A DNA stretch of 64,000 nt from Mycolicibacterium novocastrense. Its GTDB lineage: Bacteria > Actinomycetota > Actinomycetes > Mycobacteriales > Mycobacteriaceae. The stretch is from positions 264,228-328,227 of the forward strand of contig NZ_BCTA01000093.1 in assembly GCF_001570485.1 (NCBI RefSeq). Direction: 5' to 3'. The number at the start of each line of letters is the position of its first letter. Position 1 is the first letter of the stretch. Shown in pieces: positions 50,735 to 59,704 of the stretch. The notes under the pieces are model-generated. The model was not told where the DNA came from. It saw only the letters and a program-made list of their open reading frames with translations, and ran no database searches. The position numbers and the translations under genes are program-made.

Positions 50735-52083
50735 TGGCCTCCGGGCTGCTGGGATGACGGTGCCTCACCCGGTGCCGGCAGGTAGACCGGCGCGGGGGTC
50801 GGCTCGGGCGCGGCGGCCAACTCGGGCGGGGCAAGCGCGGGCGGGCCCGGCGGCGGGCCACCGGGGGCAGGTGCCGGCGGCGGTGGGCGGTGCGGGTAGC
50901 AGCCCGGGCCGGGCAACGCGATGCCCGCCGGCCCGCACGCTTGATCGCCGGGATTGCCGGTGATCGCGTCGGGCAGCTGCAACCTCGGTTCGCCGCCCTG
51001 GCCGGTGCGCGGGTAGGGCATCGGCAACGCCGGGGTGCCGGGCTGGCCGGTTTGCGGATCGGTGCGCTGCGAGGGCAGCAAGGTCGCCGGGTCCAGCCCG
51101 AGGTCGGAGAACGCGGCATCGACGAACGGTTGCACAAACTGGCCGGGAAACAGGTTGGCGACATAGGCCTTGAAGAACGGGCCGGACGAAATCGACTCAC
51201 CCAGCGACATCGCGTAGGTGTTGACCAGCTTTATGGCTTGGGCCACCCGCTCTTTGCGGTCGTCGACGATCGCCAGCACCCCGTTGAGCTTGTCGAGCGC
51301 CGGCCGCAGCTGTGCGCGGTTCTCGGCGATGAACCCACCCAGCTGCTGGGAGACCGCCGAGATGTTGGCCCAGAGTTGATCCAACGCCGCGCTCTGTGTC
51401 CGCAGTTGTGCCAGCAGCGCATTGGTGTCACCCACCAAGCTAACGATTTGGTCGGTGCGGTTGGCCAGTACCCCGGTCGCTTGGGCCGCGTTGTCGAGCA
51501 GACCGCGCAGTTGGTCATCGCGGGTGTTGAGCGTTTCGGCGAGCCGCGCCACCCCCGCCACCGCATCCTTGAGGTCTGCGGGCGTGTCGGAGAAGGTATG
51601 GGCCAACGTGGCCAGCGAGGCCGACAGCTGGTTGGTGTTCAGCCCGCTGATGGTGGTGGCCAAATCCCCCAGTGCATCGGGCAATTGATACGGCGAGACC
51701 GTACGCGTCAACGGAATGGTGCCGCGGAGCCGGTCGTCCCCGCGGGGAGTCACGTCGACGATCTTGGCGCCCAGCAGGCTCTTGGTCTTGATCGCGGCCT
51801 CGGTGCGGTCGCCGAGGCGAACATCCTCACCGATCTTGAAGGTGACCAGCACGCCGGCCTCCTCCAGTTCGATTCCGGTGACGCTGCCCACCGGATAGCC
51901 CGAGACCTCAACGGCGGCACCGGTGTTCAACCCCCCAGCGTCGGCGAAATACGCCGAGTAATCAGTGCCCGGATTGAGGAAGGGCAACTTCTGGTACTGC
52001 AGCGCCGCCAGCACCATCGCGCCGACGGTCACCATGCCGATGGTCCCGATCAGGATCGGGCTGCGTTCTGCAAAGGACTTCAC
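50731..52083 (-). CDS. mceC: Mce family protein MceC
   Basis: A 450-residue Mce subunit: anchor (ILIGTIGMVTVGAMVLAAL), MCE domain (YSAYFADAGGLNTGAAVEVS), helical region, then a C-terminal tail of about 120 residues very rich in Pro (PPPPAPAPGGPPPGPPALAP). The GTG at 52081-52083 gives the same 4-bp GTGA overlap seen elsewhere in the operon; a GTG four codons upstream is the alternative. Confidence 0.93.
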   Translation of the reverse strand: MKSFAERSPILIGTIGMVTVGAMVLAALQYQKLPFLNPGTDYSAYFADAGGLNTGAAVEVSGYPVGSVTGIELEEAGVLVTFKIGEDVRLGDRTEAAIKTKSLLGAKIVDVTPRGDDRLRGTIPLTRTVSPYQLPDALGDLATTISGLNTNQLSASLATLAHTFSDTPADLKDAVAGVARLAETLNTRDDQLRGLLDNAAQATGVLANRTDQIVSLVGDTNALLAQLRTQSAALDQLWANISAVSQQLGGFIAENRAQLRPALDKLNGVLAIVDDRKERVAQAIKLVNTYAMSLGESISSGPFFKAYVANLFPGQFVQPFVDAAFSDLGLDPATLLPSQRTDPQTGQPGTPALPMPYPRTGQGGEPRLQLPDAITGNPGDQACGPAGIALPGPGCYPHRPPPPAPAPGGPPPGPPALAPPELAAAPEPTPAPVYLPAPGEAPSSQQPGGQ

Positions 52084-53105
52084 TTGGGCGCGCACCGCCC
52101 GGTGCTCTGACCGGCCACCTTGACATACACCGGCTGTCCGCCTTTGCCGTTGAGCTTGAGCACCACATCACAGAAATAGAAGCTGAAGTAGTCGCCATAC
52201 ATCCCTTGGCGCACCAGTGCCTGGTACTTGTCGGGCAGCGTGTTGAGCAAGTTGTCCAGATAGTCGCGGTCCGCCACGGCGATCTCGGCCACCCGGTCGG
52301 TCTCATGAACCACCTTGCGGAACGGGGCCCGCGACTGGGCCAACAGCTCGGCCAGTGACCCGGTCGCGGCGTTGGTGTAGGCCACCGCGTTGGAAACGTC
52401 GGTACGGCGTTGGGCCAGCCCGTCGATCAGCTCCGACAGCGATGACACCGCGGTGTCGAGCCGCTCGCTTTGTCCGCCCAGCGAGCCCAGCACGACATTG
52501 AGGTTGTCGATGACCTGCCCGATCAACACATCCCGGTCGGCCAACGTGTTGGTCACCACCGCGGCCTGAGTCAGAAACGAGCCGAGGGCGGGTCCCTGCC
52601 CCTGGAACGCCTCGATCAACTGCGCACTGAGTGTGTTGACCTGGTCAGCGTCGAGCGCCCGAAACAGCGGCTTGAAACCGCCGATCACCGCATCAAGATC
52701 CAGCGCGGGTTCGGTGCGGGTCGGCGGGATCGTCTGTCCGGGATGCAGCGTCTTGACCCCGCCGGTGCCTTCCTCCAGTGCCAGGTAGCGGTCGCCGACC
52801 AGATTGTCATAGCGGATCACGGCCCGAGAACCCTCGGTCAGCACCACCGACTTGTCCGCCGAAAACGCCACCCGCACCGTCGCATCCGGGTTGATGGAGA
52901 TGTCGCCGACCTTGCCGACCTCCACCCCGGCGATCCGCACGATCGTGCCTTCCCGCATGTTGGAGACATTGGTGAACTCGGCGTAATAGGTGTTGCCCGC
53001 ATCAAAGCGGAACTGCCCGAATGTCACCACGAGCAGGAATGCGACGAATGCACACGCGGTCAAAAAGATGGCCAGCCGCCAGATGACGCCCTTGAGGTCA
53101 GCCAC
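52080..53105 (-). CDS. mceB: Mce family protein MceB
   Basis: A 341-residue Mce subunit with anchor LAIFLTACAFVAFLLVVTFG (about 10-30) and the MCE domain (YYAEFTNVSNMREGTIVRIA). A helical region follows and it ends in KVAGQSTGRCAPK. I chose the GTG at 53103-53105 (VADLKGVIWRL), which has AGGA eight bases upstream. A TTG ten codons earlier is possible but without a good ribosome binding site. Confidence 0.92.
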   Translation of the reverse strand: MADLKGVIWRLAIFLTACAFVAFLLVVTFGQFRFDAGNTYYAEFTNVSNMREGTIVRIAGVEVGKVGDISINPDATVRVAFSADKSVVLTEGSRAVIRYDNLVGDRYLALEEGTGGVKTLHPGQTIPPTRTEPALDLDAVIGGFKPLFRALDADQVNTLSAQLIEAFQGQGPALGSFLTQAAVVTNTLADRDVLIGQVIDNLNVVLGSLGGQSERLDTAVSSLSELIDGLAQRRTDVSNAVAYTNAATGSLAELLAQSRAPFRKVVHETDRVAEIAVADRDYLDNLLNTLPDKYQALVRQGMYGDYFSFYFCDVVLKLNGKGGQPVYVKVAGQSTGRCAPK

Positions 53106-53156
53106 GACTTTCGTCCTGTTCTTGTCGGGTATCAACGGTCACGGTCGCGGTGGTGA

Positions 53157-54533
53157 TCACGGTGGACCCTGTCCATTCCCATGCGGCTGTGCCGGGCCCG
53201 GCGCGGGCCCGGCCGGGGCCAGGCCCGGCCACAACGGCGTTCCCCCCGGCCCATACAGCGGCGCGCCGTAGGGCGGGGCTCCCGGGTAGGGCACCGGCCC
53301 GATCGCCGGGCCCGGAATGCATTGGCGGATGCTCGGCGCCTCGGGCATCGCGCGGGTCACCGGCAAGTAATTCGCCCAGCACGGATGCCCGATACCGGGA
53401 TTGGGGCGAATGTCCACACCGGTGCCCCACCCGGTGTTGGTGACAAGGTGGCGCACCGGGAAGTTCTTGGTGACATCCGGAAGCGACCCGCAACTCGGCT
53501 TGCCACCGGGTCCGCCCTTGGCCGCGACGACGGGCAGGTGCTGCGGGTACGCGTAGGGGTCATTACCCAATAACAGTGCGACGTCGAGTTGCAGCGTGCG
53601 CCCGTCACCACCCCACGCGGCATAGCCGCCGTTTTCCAGATACCACGTGGTGCCTTTCAGAAAGCATGTGTACACCGGGTTGTGGTGCAGCAGCAGACCG
53701 GTCGTCGGCTCCAGCACCTCGACGGCCTCGACGAGATCATCCTTGCTCGAGCCGAGCAGGGTGGTACCCGCGTCCGACAAGCCGATCACGTTCAACAACA
53801 ACGCATCCAATGCGCCGGCGTGCTCGGTGATCGTGGTGCTGGTGGTACTGACCGCGTCCAGCACCGCCACGATGTCCTCGGCGGCAGCACCATAGGTGTC
53901 GGTTAAGTCCTTCAACGAAACCCAGTTCTGCCCGATGGTGTTACTGCGCGCGTTGAGTGCCAGCAACACCTGGTTCAGACCGGTGATCCCTTGACCCATC
54001 CGCTCGCCCTGTCCGCGTACGCCCTCGGCAACCGCGGTCAGCACCGCGTTCAGCTTCAGCGGATCGACCATCTTGAGCAGCTCGACGACGTTCTCGAACA
54101 CGGTGTTGATCTCGGTGCTGACCCGCTCCGCATGCAACACCGCCCCGGCAGCGAGCCGTTTTGGGCTCGGATCCGACGGCATCGTCAGCTCAACGAACTT
54201 CGTGCCGAACGCGGTGGTCGCACTGATCTGCGCCTCCACGTTGGCGGGGATGTAGCGGATCTGGTCGGGATCAATCTCCAGCCGCAGCCTGGTCGCGTCC
54301 GCGTCGCCGCCGAGTTGGCCGACCCGGCCCACCCGCACCCCACGCAACATCACATCCGCGCCGGTCTCCATCACCAGCCCCGCCCGCTCCGAGGCCAACG
54401 TCACGGGCACGTACGACCGGAACGTGCCCCAGAACGCCGCCGCGGACCCGAACAAGAACAACGCGATCGCCGACAGCAAGATCAGCGTCCACCACCCGGT
54501 GGAGATGCGGTGTGTCCCTGCCCTGCGGTTCAT
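53157..54533 (-). CDS. mceA: Mce family protein MceA
   Basis: A 458-residue Mce subunit with N-terminal anchor (WWTLILLSAIALFLFGSAAA), the MCE domain (VTLASERAGLVMETGADVML) and the helical stretch. The C-terminal domain contains cysteines (VYTCFLKGT, PSCGSL, PCWANYL) and ends in a Pro/Gly-rich tail (PYPGAPPYGAPLYGPGG). It lies 4 bp after yrbEB. The operon's mce number (1-8) cannot be set from sequence inspection. Confidence 0.94.
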   Translation of the reverse strand: MNRRAGTHRISTGWWTLILLSAIALFLFGSAAAFWGTFRSYVPVTLASERAGLVMETGADVMLRGVRVGRVGQLGGDADATRLRLEIDPDQIRYIPANVEAQISATTAFGTKFVELTMPSDPSPKRLAAGAVLHAERVSTEINTVFENVVELLKMVDPLKLNAVLTAVAEGVRGQGERMGQGITGLNQVLLALNARSNTIGQNWVSLKDLTDTYGAAAEDIVAVLDAVSTTSTTITEHAGALDALLLNVIGLSDAGTTLLGSSKDDLVEAVEVLEPTTGLLLHHNPVYTCFLKGTTWYLENGGYAAWGGDGRTLQLDVALLLGNDPYAYPQHLPVVAAKGGPGGKPSCGSLPDVTKNFPVRHLVTNTGWGTGVDIRPNPGIGHPCWANYLPVTRAMPEAPSIRQCIPGPAIGPVPYPGAPPYGAPLYGPGGTPLWPGLAPAGPAPGPAQPHGNGQGPP

Positions 54534-54537
54534 GCCG

Positions 54538-55392
54538 CTAAGCCGCCAGGTGGAAGTCGCCGGACTGGCCGTAGATCGCCAGCGTCATGACCAGGATCGC
54601 TAACGACGCCACGACCATTGACGCCCGCACGGCCCGGCCCACCGCCTCCCCCACCCCGGCCGGCCCGCCGCTGGCCGTATAGCCGTAGTAGGTGCACATC
54701 AGCATGATCATCAGTGCCACCGCGGCCACCTCGGCCAACGACCACAACACATCGGTGGGGCTGAGGTAGGTGTAGAAGTAATGGTCATAGACACCGGATC
54801 CCTGCCCATAGACGGCGGTGGTGCCCAGCCGAGCGGCGAGGAAGGCCGTCATCAGCCCCACACAGAACAGCGGGACCGCCACGATCACTCCGGCCACCAC
54901 CCGCGTCGACGCCAGGTAACTCACGGTGCGGATACCGATCGCCTCGAGCGCGTCGATCTCCTCGTTGATCCGCATCGCGCCCAACTGGGCCGTAGCGCCG
55001 GCACCGATGGTCGCCGCCAGCGCCACCATCACCGTGCCCGGCTGGATTTCGCGGGTATTGAAGAAGGCCGACGCGAACCCGGTCAGCGCCTCCACCCCCA
55101 CCGATGCCAACTGGTTGTAACCCTGCACCGCCACGATCGCCCCCGTGGTGATCGTCAAGAACGCGATGATCACGACCGTTCCGCCGATCACCGCCAAAGC
55201 CCCACTGCCCAAACCCATCTGGGCGATCACCCGCAACAGCTCACTGCGGTATTTGACCACCGCATCGGGAATCCCGGCTAGCGTGGTGGCATAGAACCGC
55301 GTCTGCGCTCCGATTCGGTGCCACCCGCCCACCGCAGAGCTCGCAGTGCGCTGTACCCGCGGATGAAGCGTGCTCGGAACACTCACTGCCAT
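54538..55392 (-). CDS. yrbEB: YrbE-type permease subunit B of the Mce transporter
   Basis: A 284-residue MlaE/YrbE family inner-membrane permease with five to six hydrophobic segments (for example GALAVIGGTVVIIAFLTITT). It has the cytoplasmic coupling motif INEEIDALEAIGIRTVSYLA, which contacts the ATPase. The ATPase (Mkl/MceG type) is not in this window, as usual in mycobacteria. It follows yrbEA by 4 bp. Confidence 0.95.
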   Translation of the reverse strand: MAVSVPSTLHPRVQRTASSAVGGWHRIGAQTRFYATTLAGIPDAVVKYRSELLRVIAQMGLGSGALAVIGGTVVIIAFLTITTGAIVAVQGYNQLASVGVEALTGFASAFFNTREIQPGTVMVALAATIGAGATAQLGAMRINEEIDALEAIGIRTVSYLASTRVVAGVIVAVPLFCVGLMTAFLAARLGTTAVYGQGSGVYDHYFYTYLSPTDVLWSLAEVAAVALMIMLMCTYYGYTASGGPAGVGEAVGRAVRASMVVASLAILVMTLAIYGQSGDFHLAA

Positions 55393-55396
55393 GACT

Positions 55397-56170
55397 TCAC
55401 CTCACCATGAACGGAACACCGACAGCGGTGACGATGATGTTGATCAGGAACAAGACGATGAACGCGAACACCACCGTTTCGTTCACCGCGCGACCCACAC
55501 CGGCCGGACCACCGCCCACCGACATGCCCTGATAGCAAGCGATCAGCCCGGCCATCAGCCCGAAAAGGGTCGCCTTGATCATCGAGATGATGACGTCGGC
55601 CAAGCCGGTCAACGTGGTCAGGCCCGCCACCCACGCGCCCGCCGAGACGTCCATGAGATAAACCGAACACAGAAACGCGCCAACAAGACCCGTCACGATC
55701 AGCACCGAGTTCAGTGCCAGCGACACCGTGGTGGCCGCCAGCACTCGCGGAACAACCAAGGCCTGAATGGGGTCGATGCCCATCACCCGCAGCGCGTCGA
55801 GTTCCTCCCGAATGGTCCGCGCCCCCAGATCGGCGCACATGGCGGTGGCACCGGCGCCAGCGACGACCAACACCGTCACGATCGGACCGCTTTGGGACAC
55901 AGTGAAAATCGCGGCACCCGTGCCGGAGAAATCGGCGGCACCGATGTCGGACAACAGAACGTTGAAAAGAAACCCTGAGATCACCGCCCACGGGATCGTC
56001 ATCAGCAGTCCCGGAAGGGTCGACACCCGCGCTACGAACCAGCACTGGATCAGATATTCGCGCCACGCGAACGGCGGCCGGAACATCATCACGAAGGTGT
56101 CAATGGACATGGCGACGAATCCACCGACCGCGCGCACGGGCCTGGCCATCGTCTGCGCGTCGATCACCAT
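55397..56170 (-). CDS. yrbEA: YrbE-type permease subunit A of the Mce transporter
   Basis: A 257-residue YrbE permease with hydrophobic segments and the coupling motif ARTIREELDALRVMGIDPIQ. With YrbEB it forms the membrane core that receives lipid from the Mce tunnel. The ATG at 56168-56170 is preferred: a GGAGGGAGG ribosome binding site lies 11 bp upstream, and the GTG four codons earlier falls right at this site. It is the first gene of the operon. Confidence 0.94.
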   Translation of the reverse strand: MVIDAQTMARPVRAVGGFVAMSIDTFVMMFRPPFAWREYLIQCWFVARVSTLPGLLMTIPWAVISGFLFNVLLSDIGAADFSGTGAAIFTVSQSGPIVTVLVVAGAGATAMCADLGARTIREELDALRVMGIDPIQALVVPRVLAATTVSLALNSVLIVTGLVGAFLCSVYLMDVSAGAWVAGLTTLTGLADVIISMIKATLFGLMAGLIACYQGMSVGGGPAGVGRAVNETVVFAFIVLFLINIIVTAVGVPFMVR

Positions 56171-56243
56171 GGCGCCGTGCACCTCCCTCCGGGCAGGTCG
56201 ATGTGGACGTGTGACATTCGCGAGGGTACGCGGTCCGTCACAG

Positions 56244-56259
56244 CTATGTCCATAGTCAA
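56244..56259 (-). promoter_or_regulatory. Candidate -35 box with adjoining palindrome upstream of yrbEA
   Basis: On the minus strand TTGACT (56254-56259) is immediately followed by CTATG-GA-CATAG (56244-56255), a perfect inverted repeat. It lies 75-90 bp before yrbEA, where an operator would control the mce operon. No good -10 at normal spacing was found, so the promoter part is weak. A second TTGACT and an ATCGATATCGA-rich stretch lie at about 56314-56345. Confidence 0.4.
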
Positions 56260-56359
56260 TACGCTCTCAGCGCGTACTAAGAAACACTAATTGACGCTCT
56301 AACAGTCACTTATCTCAAGTCAAGTATCTTATCGATATCGAAGAATATGGATAGCGCAG

Positions 56360-56554
56360 TCAAGACGGCAACACCTGGATGGCGCCCGACGGGCACAGTC
56401 CGACGGCGAGCCGGACCCGTGCTTGCTCGTCGTCGGGCACTGCCGCGCAAGCGAGTACGACGACACCGTCTTCGTCCTGATCGAAGAACTCGCCGGCGGT
56501 CATCACGCACATCCCGGCGGACATGCAGATTTCCCGGTCGGCGGTGATTCTCAT
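56360..56554 (-). CDS. 3Fe-4S-type ferredoxin
   Basis: A 64-residue ferredoxin, MRITADREICMSAGMCVMTA, ending GLCPSGAIQVLPS. Cysteines in C-x5-C and later CP, with the second position of the usual 4Fe-4S motif missing, fit a 3Fe-4S cluster as in P450-partner ferredoxins. The ATG at 56552-56554 overlaps the stop of the SnoaL-like gene (ATGA). It very probably donates electrons to the P450 two genes upstream; the ferredoxin reductase is not in the window. Confidence 0.92.
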   Translation of the reverse strand: MRITADREICMSAGMCVMTAGEFFDQDEDGVVVLACAAVPDDEQARVRLAVGLCPSGAIQVLPS

Positions 56555-56964
56555 CGGCTGAACGCCTCCTGGGTCAGGGCGGAATTCATGAAGTCGCGGA
56601 AATGCAGCCAGCGCCCGCGACGGAGCGTGATGATGTGCGCGAACTCCGACTGCCATTCGTACCCGATGTCGATCCTGCGGAAGCGCTGCCGGCCCCACAC
56701 CGCGAGGTCGTCACCCTGCGCGATGAACTTCCACGGTTCCATCTCGACGATCTCGATGCTCTGCCCGACCCTGGTGAAGAACGTCATCGCTTCCGCGATG
56801 CCGTGGTAATCACCGGCATACGGGATCGCCTCGGTGCCGTAGTAGGTAATGCGGACATCTGGATCGAGGTGCCGCAGCGCCGTGTTCAGGTCCCCCGCGA
56901 GCACTGCGGCGTAGATGGCCTTCGTCGCCGCGATGTTACGTGCCTCTTCGGTGATGGCGGTCAT
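56551..56964 (-). CDS. SnoaL/NTF2-like protein
   Basis: A 137-residue NTF2-fold protein: AAVLAGDLNTALRHLDPDVR at the N-terminus and WHLHFRDFMN-like text (RWLHFRDFMNSALTQEAF) at the end, with an internal GDYHGIAEAMTFF. SnoaL-like proteins include cyclases, isomerases and hydrolases as well as binding proteins. It lies between the P450 and the ferredoxin with ATGA overlaps on both sides, so a role on the P450 substrate or product is likely. Catalytic residues cannot be assigned by eye. Confidence 0.86.
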   Translation of the reverse strand: MTAITEEARNIAATKAIYAAVLAGDLNTALRHLDPDVRITYYGTEAIPYAGDYHGIAEAMTFFTRVGQSIEIVEMEPWKFIAQGDDLAVWGRQRFRRIDIGYEWQSEFAHIITLRRGRWLHFRDFMNSALTQEAFSR

Positions 56965-58202
56965 GACAGGCAAAGGGGCAGACGGACATACGCGTGGGTC
57001 AGCAGGCTGGCGGTCTGCTTGGTGCCCGGGTCGTCGCTCAACGCGATGTGCTGATAACGGTCGAGCACCCCGTTGAGCATCGCCGTCACCTCCAGCCGGG
57101 CCAGCGAGGAACCGAGGCAGAAATGCAACCCGTGACCGAACGAGAGCTGTCTGCGCAGATTCGGGCGATCGATGTCCAGCCGCGACGGATCGGGAAATAC
57201 CGCTGGATCGCGATTGGCCGAACCGAAGAACAGCGCCACCCATTCCCCCGCGCGGATCAGCTTGCCCCCCACCTCCACATCGCGGGTGGCGATCCGAAAC
57301 AGGCGTTGCGGCGGCCCGTCGAGCCGCATCGTCTCCTCGATGAAAACCGTCAACAGTGACCGGTCTGCGCGGATGCGCGCGGCGATCTCGGGTTCGCGCG
57401 CCAGGGCATGCAACAGGTTGCCTATCAGAAACGTCGTGGTCTCACTGCCGGCGACCACCAAGGTGACACAGAACCGGACGATCTCCTCCGGAGTCAGCCG
57501 CTGACCGTCCACCTCGGCGCGCAACAACGCCGATATCAGATCTTCGGCGTCCTCGACCTCCTCGCTCGTCTCTTGCTGAGCAACCCGGGCGGTGTGGTCG
57601 GCGAGCCGTGCGGCGAACGTGGCGACCATCTCCTCGTTGCTCGCGATGCGCTCCTCCGGAGTCAGTGACGACGACAACATGAAAGCGTTGGCCCACCGCC
57701 TGAACCGGACATGGTCGCCTTCGGGCAGACCGAGCAGGCGCACCATGGCCCGGGTGGGAATCTCGGCGGCGAACGTCATCACGTCCACTTCACCCTCACC
57801 GAGATCGTCGAGCAGTTGCGGTATCAACCCGTTGAGCCAGCCTTCCAGCCGCCTGACCCGACGCGGAGAGAACGCCTGCCCCACCAACTTCCGTTCCACT
57901 TCGTGTTTGGGCGGATCCGTGTTGACCAGCATCAGGCTGGGCGCGGAGGAGGCCTCTTGCAAGGGATCGCGCGACGAGAACGTGGCACTGTCACGCGCCG
58001 CCTCGAAGATCTGGTCGTAGCGGAAAAGCGCCCAGGCGGTGACGGGTTCGTCGGCGCCCGGCACGGTGCCCGGCGGCCAGTCCCGGTAGCCCGGGACCGG
58101 GGAGTGGGTCCGCAGCTGGTCGTACAGCGGATATGGGTCGGCGATGCCCTGCGGCGTGGTCAGCAGCTCGAGCGCCGAAACGGTGGTTGATGACATGTCC
58201 AT
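56961..58202 (-). CDS. Cytochrome P450
   Basis: A 413-residue soluble bacterial class I P450. It has the I-helix oxygen-activating motif VVAGSETTTFL (about 250-258), the ExxR motif EETMR (about 289-293), and the heme loop FGHGLHFCLGSSLAR with the axial Cys at about 362. It should hydroxylate or epoxidise a small hydrophobic substrate, using the ferredoxin encoded two genes downstream. It is divergent from a GAF-LuxR regulator gene. An ATG two codons downstream (MSSTT) is an equally good start. Family number not assigned. Confidence 0.95.
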   Translation of the reverse strand: MDMSSTTVSALELLTTPQGIADPYPLYDQLRTHSPVPGYRDWPPGTVPGADEPVTAWALFRYDQIFEAARDSATFSSRDPLQEASSAPSLMLVNTDPPKHEVERKLVGQAFSPRRVRRLEGWLNGLIPQLLDDLGEGEVDVMTFAAEIPTRAMVRLLGLPEGDHVRFRRWANAFMLSSSLTPEERIASNEEMVATFAARLADHTARVAQQETSEEVEDAEDLISALLRAEVDGQRLTPEEIVRFCVTLVVAGSETTTFLIGNLLHALAREPEIAARIRADRSLLTVFIEETMRLDGPPQRLFRIATRDVEVGGKLIRAGEWVALFFGSANRDPAVFPDPSRLDIDRPNLRRQLSFGHGLHFCLGSSLARLEVTAMLNGVLDRYQHIALSDDPGTKQTASLLTHAYVRLPLCLS

Positions 58203-58242
58203 CAGCCTCGGCCAGCCGCGGCAGCAAAGCGATCCCCCGTTG

Positions 58243-58254
58243 GGGAGTACTCCC
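58243..58254. promoter_or_regulatory. Palindromic operator candidate between P450 and LuxR genes
   Basis: GGGAGTACTCCC is a perfect 12-bp palindrome in the 119-bp divergent region. A second, imperfect one (GCCC-CCGTACGA-GGGC, about 58255-58270) follows directly. Two adjacent dyads suit a dimeric LuxR-type regulator acting on both divergent genes. The binding protein is inferred from position only. Confidence 0.5.
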
Positions 58255-58321
58255 GCCCCCGTACGAGGGCAATTTGCGGTTCTGACCGCAACGCAGCCGC
58301 CGCCGGAGGACAGTGGGCACC

Positions 58322-59503
58322 ATGATCATCGCCGGCGGCGCACCCGAGTCCGACTCGGCCGAGTCGTTGACCGGCCATCCCGGCTGGGCGTCACGCCCGG
58401 CAAGGGAAAGCGAGGCCGCTCGCCGTTACCGGGAGACATTCCAGGGCTGGGGCGTCGACCCCACCGATGATCCGATGGCCGTGGTGTCGGAGGCCATCGA
58501 CAGCAAGGCCACCGAGGTGCGAAATGCGTTGGAGGCGTGCGGTGACGACGAGGCGCTCCTCGCGCTCGAATCGGTGCTCGATCTGTGCGCACTCGAACGA
58601 GAGTTGATCGAGGACGGTGCGAGACGGCGCACCTTCGCGCTGTTGCAGGTGCAGGAGGGTTTGAGCAAGCTGCGCGTGGTCGACGACGTCGCGACGATCG
58701 TCGACCGGGCGCCACGGGAATTGGTGGAGTCGTGCGGGTTCGATCGGGCGGTGCTCTTCCGCGTGCACGAGGGCCGGATGTTCATGGAATCGGCGTACTT
58801 CGGCGAGGACCGCGAGGGCGCCGAGAAGATGGTTGCGTTCGCCCAGTCAGTGGCGCCTCCGCTGAATCACATGCTGTTGGAAACGCAGATGATCCGCCGC
58901 CACGCACCGGCGATCGTGCGGGATGCCCGCAACGACGCGCGAGTCAACAGGCCGATCGTGGACTTCTCGATGACCCATTCCTACGTTGCGGCCCCGGTGA
59001 TGCCGACGGGGAAGGTGATCGGTTTCCTGCACGCCGACCGGCTGTATTCGGGCCGCCTGGTCGACGAGATCGACCGTGACACGGTGTGGGCGTTCGCGGA
59101 GGGCTTCGGCTATGCCTACGAGCGCACGGTGCTATTGGAAAGGATGCGCCGCCAGCACGCGGAGGTACGCAACGCATTGGCGTCGGCGGACGAAGCGGCA
59201 CGTGCGTTACAGGACGCGGATTTGGACTTGCGCAAGATCGAGCCGCTGGAGCGCAGCCCCGCGGCGCGATCGTTGGCCGAAGTCCAGACGAGGGTGATGG
59301 CGATGCTTACGCGCCGCGAGGTCGAGGTGCTTCGGCTGATGGCCGCAGGTCGCACGAATCAACAGATTGCCGATGAGCTGGTGATTTCGGCCGGCACGGT
59401 GAAGTCCCACGTGAAGAGGGTGCTGCGAAAGCTGCACGCGACCAACCGTGCCGAGGCGGCATCGGCCTATGTGCGTCTGGCCAGCGTGCCCGAAGTCGGC
59501 TGA
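58322..59503 (+). CDS. GAF-domain LuxR-family transcriptional regulator
   Basis: A 393-residue regulator. Residues about 115-250 resemble a GAF sensor domain (VVDDVATIVDRAPRELVESC, GFDRAVLFRVHEGRMFMESA, IGFLHADRLYSGRLVDEIDR). The C-terminal 65 residues are a LuxR helix-turn-helix (LTRREVEVLRLMAAGRTNQQ, IADELVISAGTVKSHVKRVL). A receiver domain is absent, so it probably senses a ligand. The ATG at 58322 has GGAGGA 11 bp upstream. It is divergent from the P450 operon and is its likely activator. Confidence 0.9.
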   Translation: MIIAGGAPESDSAESLTGHPGWASRPARESEAARRYRETFQGWGVDPTDDPMAVVSEAIDSKATEVRNALEACGDDEALLALESVLDLCALERELIEDGARRRTFALLQVQEGLSKLRVVDDVATIVDRAPRELVESCGFDRAVLFRVHEGRMFMESAYFGEDREGAEKMVAFAQSVAPPLNHMLLETQMIRRHAPAIVRDARNDARVNRPIVDFSMTHSYVAAPVMPTGKVIGFLHADRLYSGRLVDEIDRDTVWAFAEGFGYAYERTVLLERMRRQHAEVRNALASADEAARALQDADLDLRKIEPLERSPAARSLAEVQTRVMAMLTRREVEVLRLMAAGRTNQQIADELVISAGTVKSHVKRVLRKLHATNRAEAASAYVRLASVPEVG

Positions 59504-59623
59504 CGCGAGGCCTTTCGGTAATCCGGTGCGTCCGGGGTCGATGCACTACGCAAACCGCTTGGCATCTATGTCTATCACCGGTATCACTTCGCATGACCAT
59601 TTCACGCCCAAAACACTTGTGAT

Positions 59624-59648
59624 GACTTGCTTTGTAAATTAGTAAGTC
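59624..59648 (+). promoter_or_regulatory. Inverted repeat upstream of the epoxide-hydrolase-like gene
   Basis: GACTTGCT-N9-AGTAAGTC matches 7 of 8 positions as an inverted repeat, in an AT-rich stretch that also contains TAATAT (about 59665) as a possible -10. It lies 57-81 bp before the ATG at 59705. The 25-bp footprint suits a TetR-type dimer, and a double-TetR protein is encoded just downstream. Confidence 0.45.
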
Positions 59649-59704
59649 TTCTGATGATACTGCTAATATGCGGTAGACGCGGGGCGGGCTCTAAGGAGGT
59701 CTCG

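Noticed and set aside
46898..56170. Assigning a number (mce1-mce8) to the mce operon
   Set aside because: The eight genes are clear, but the subtype needs a phylogeny; neither the neighbours nor visible motifs decide it.
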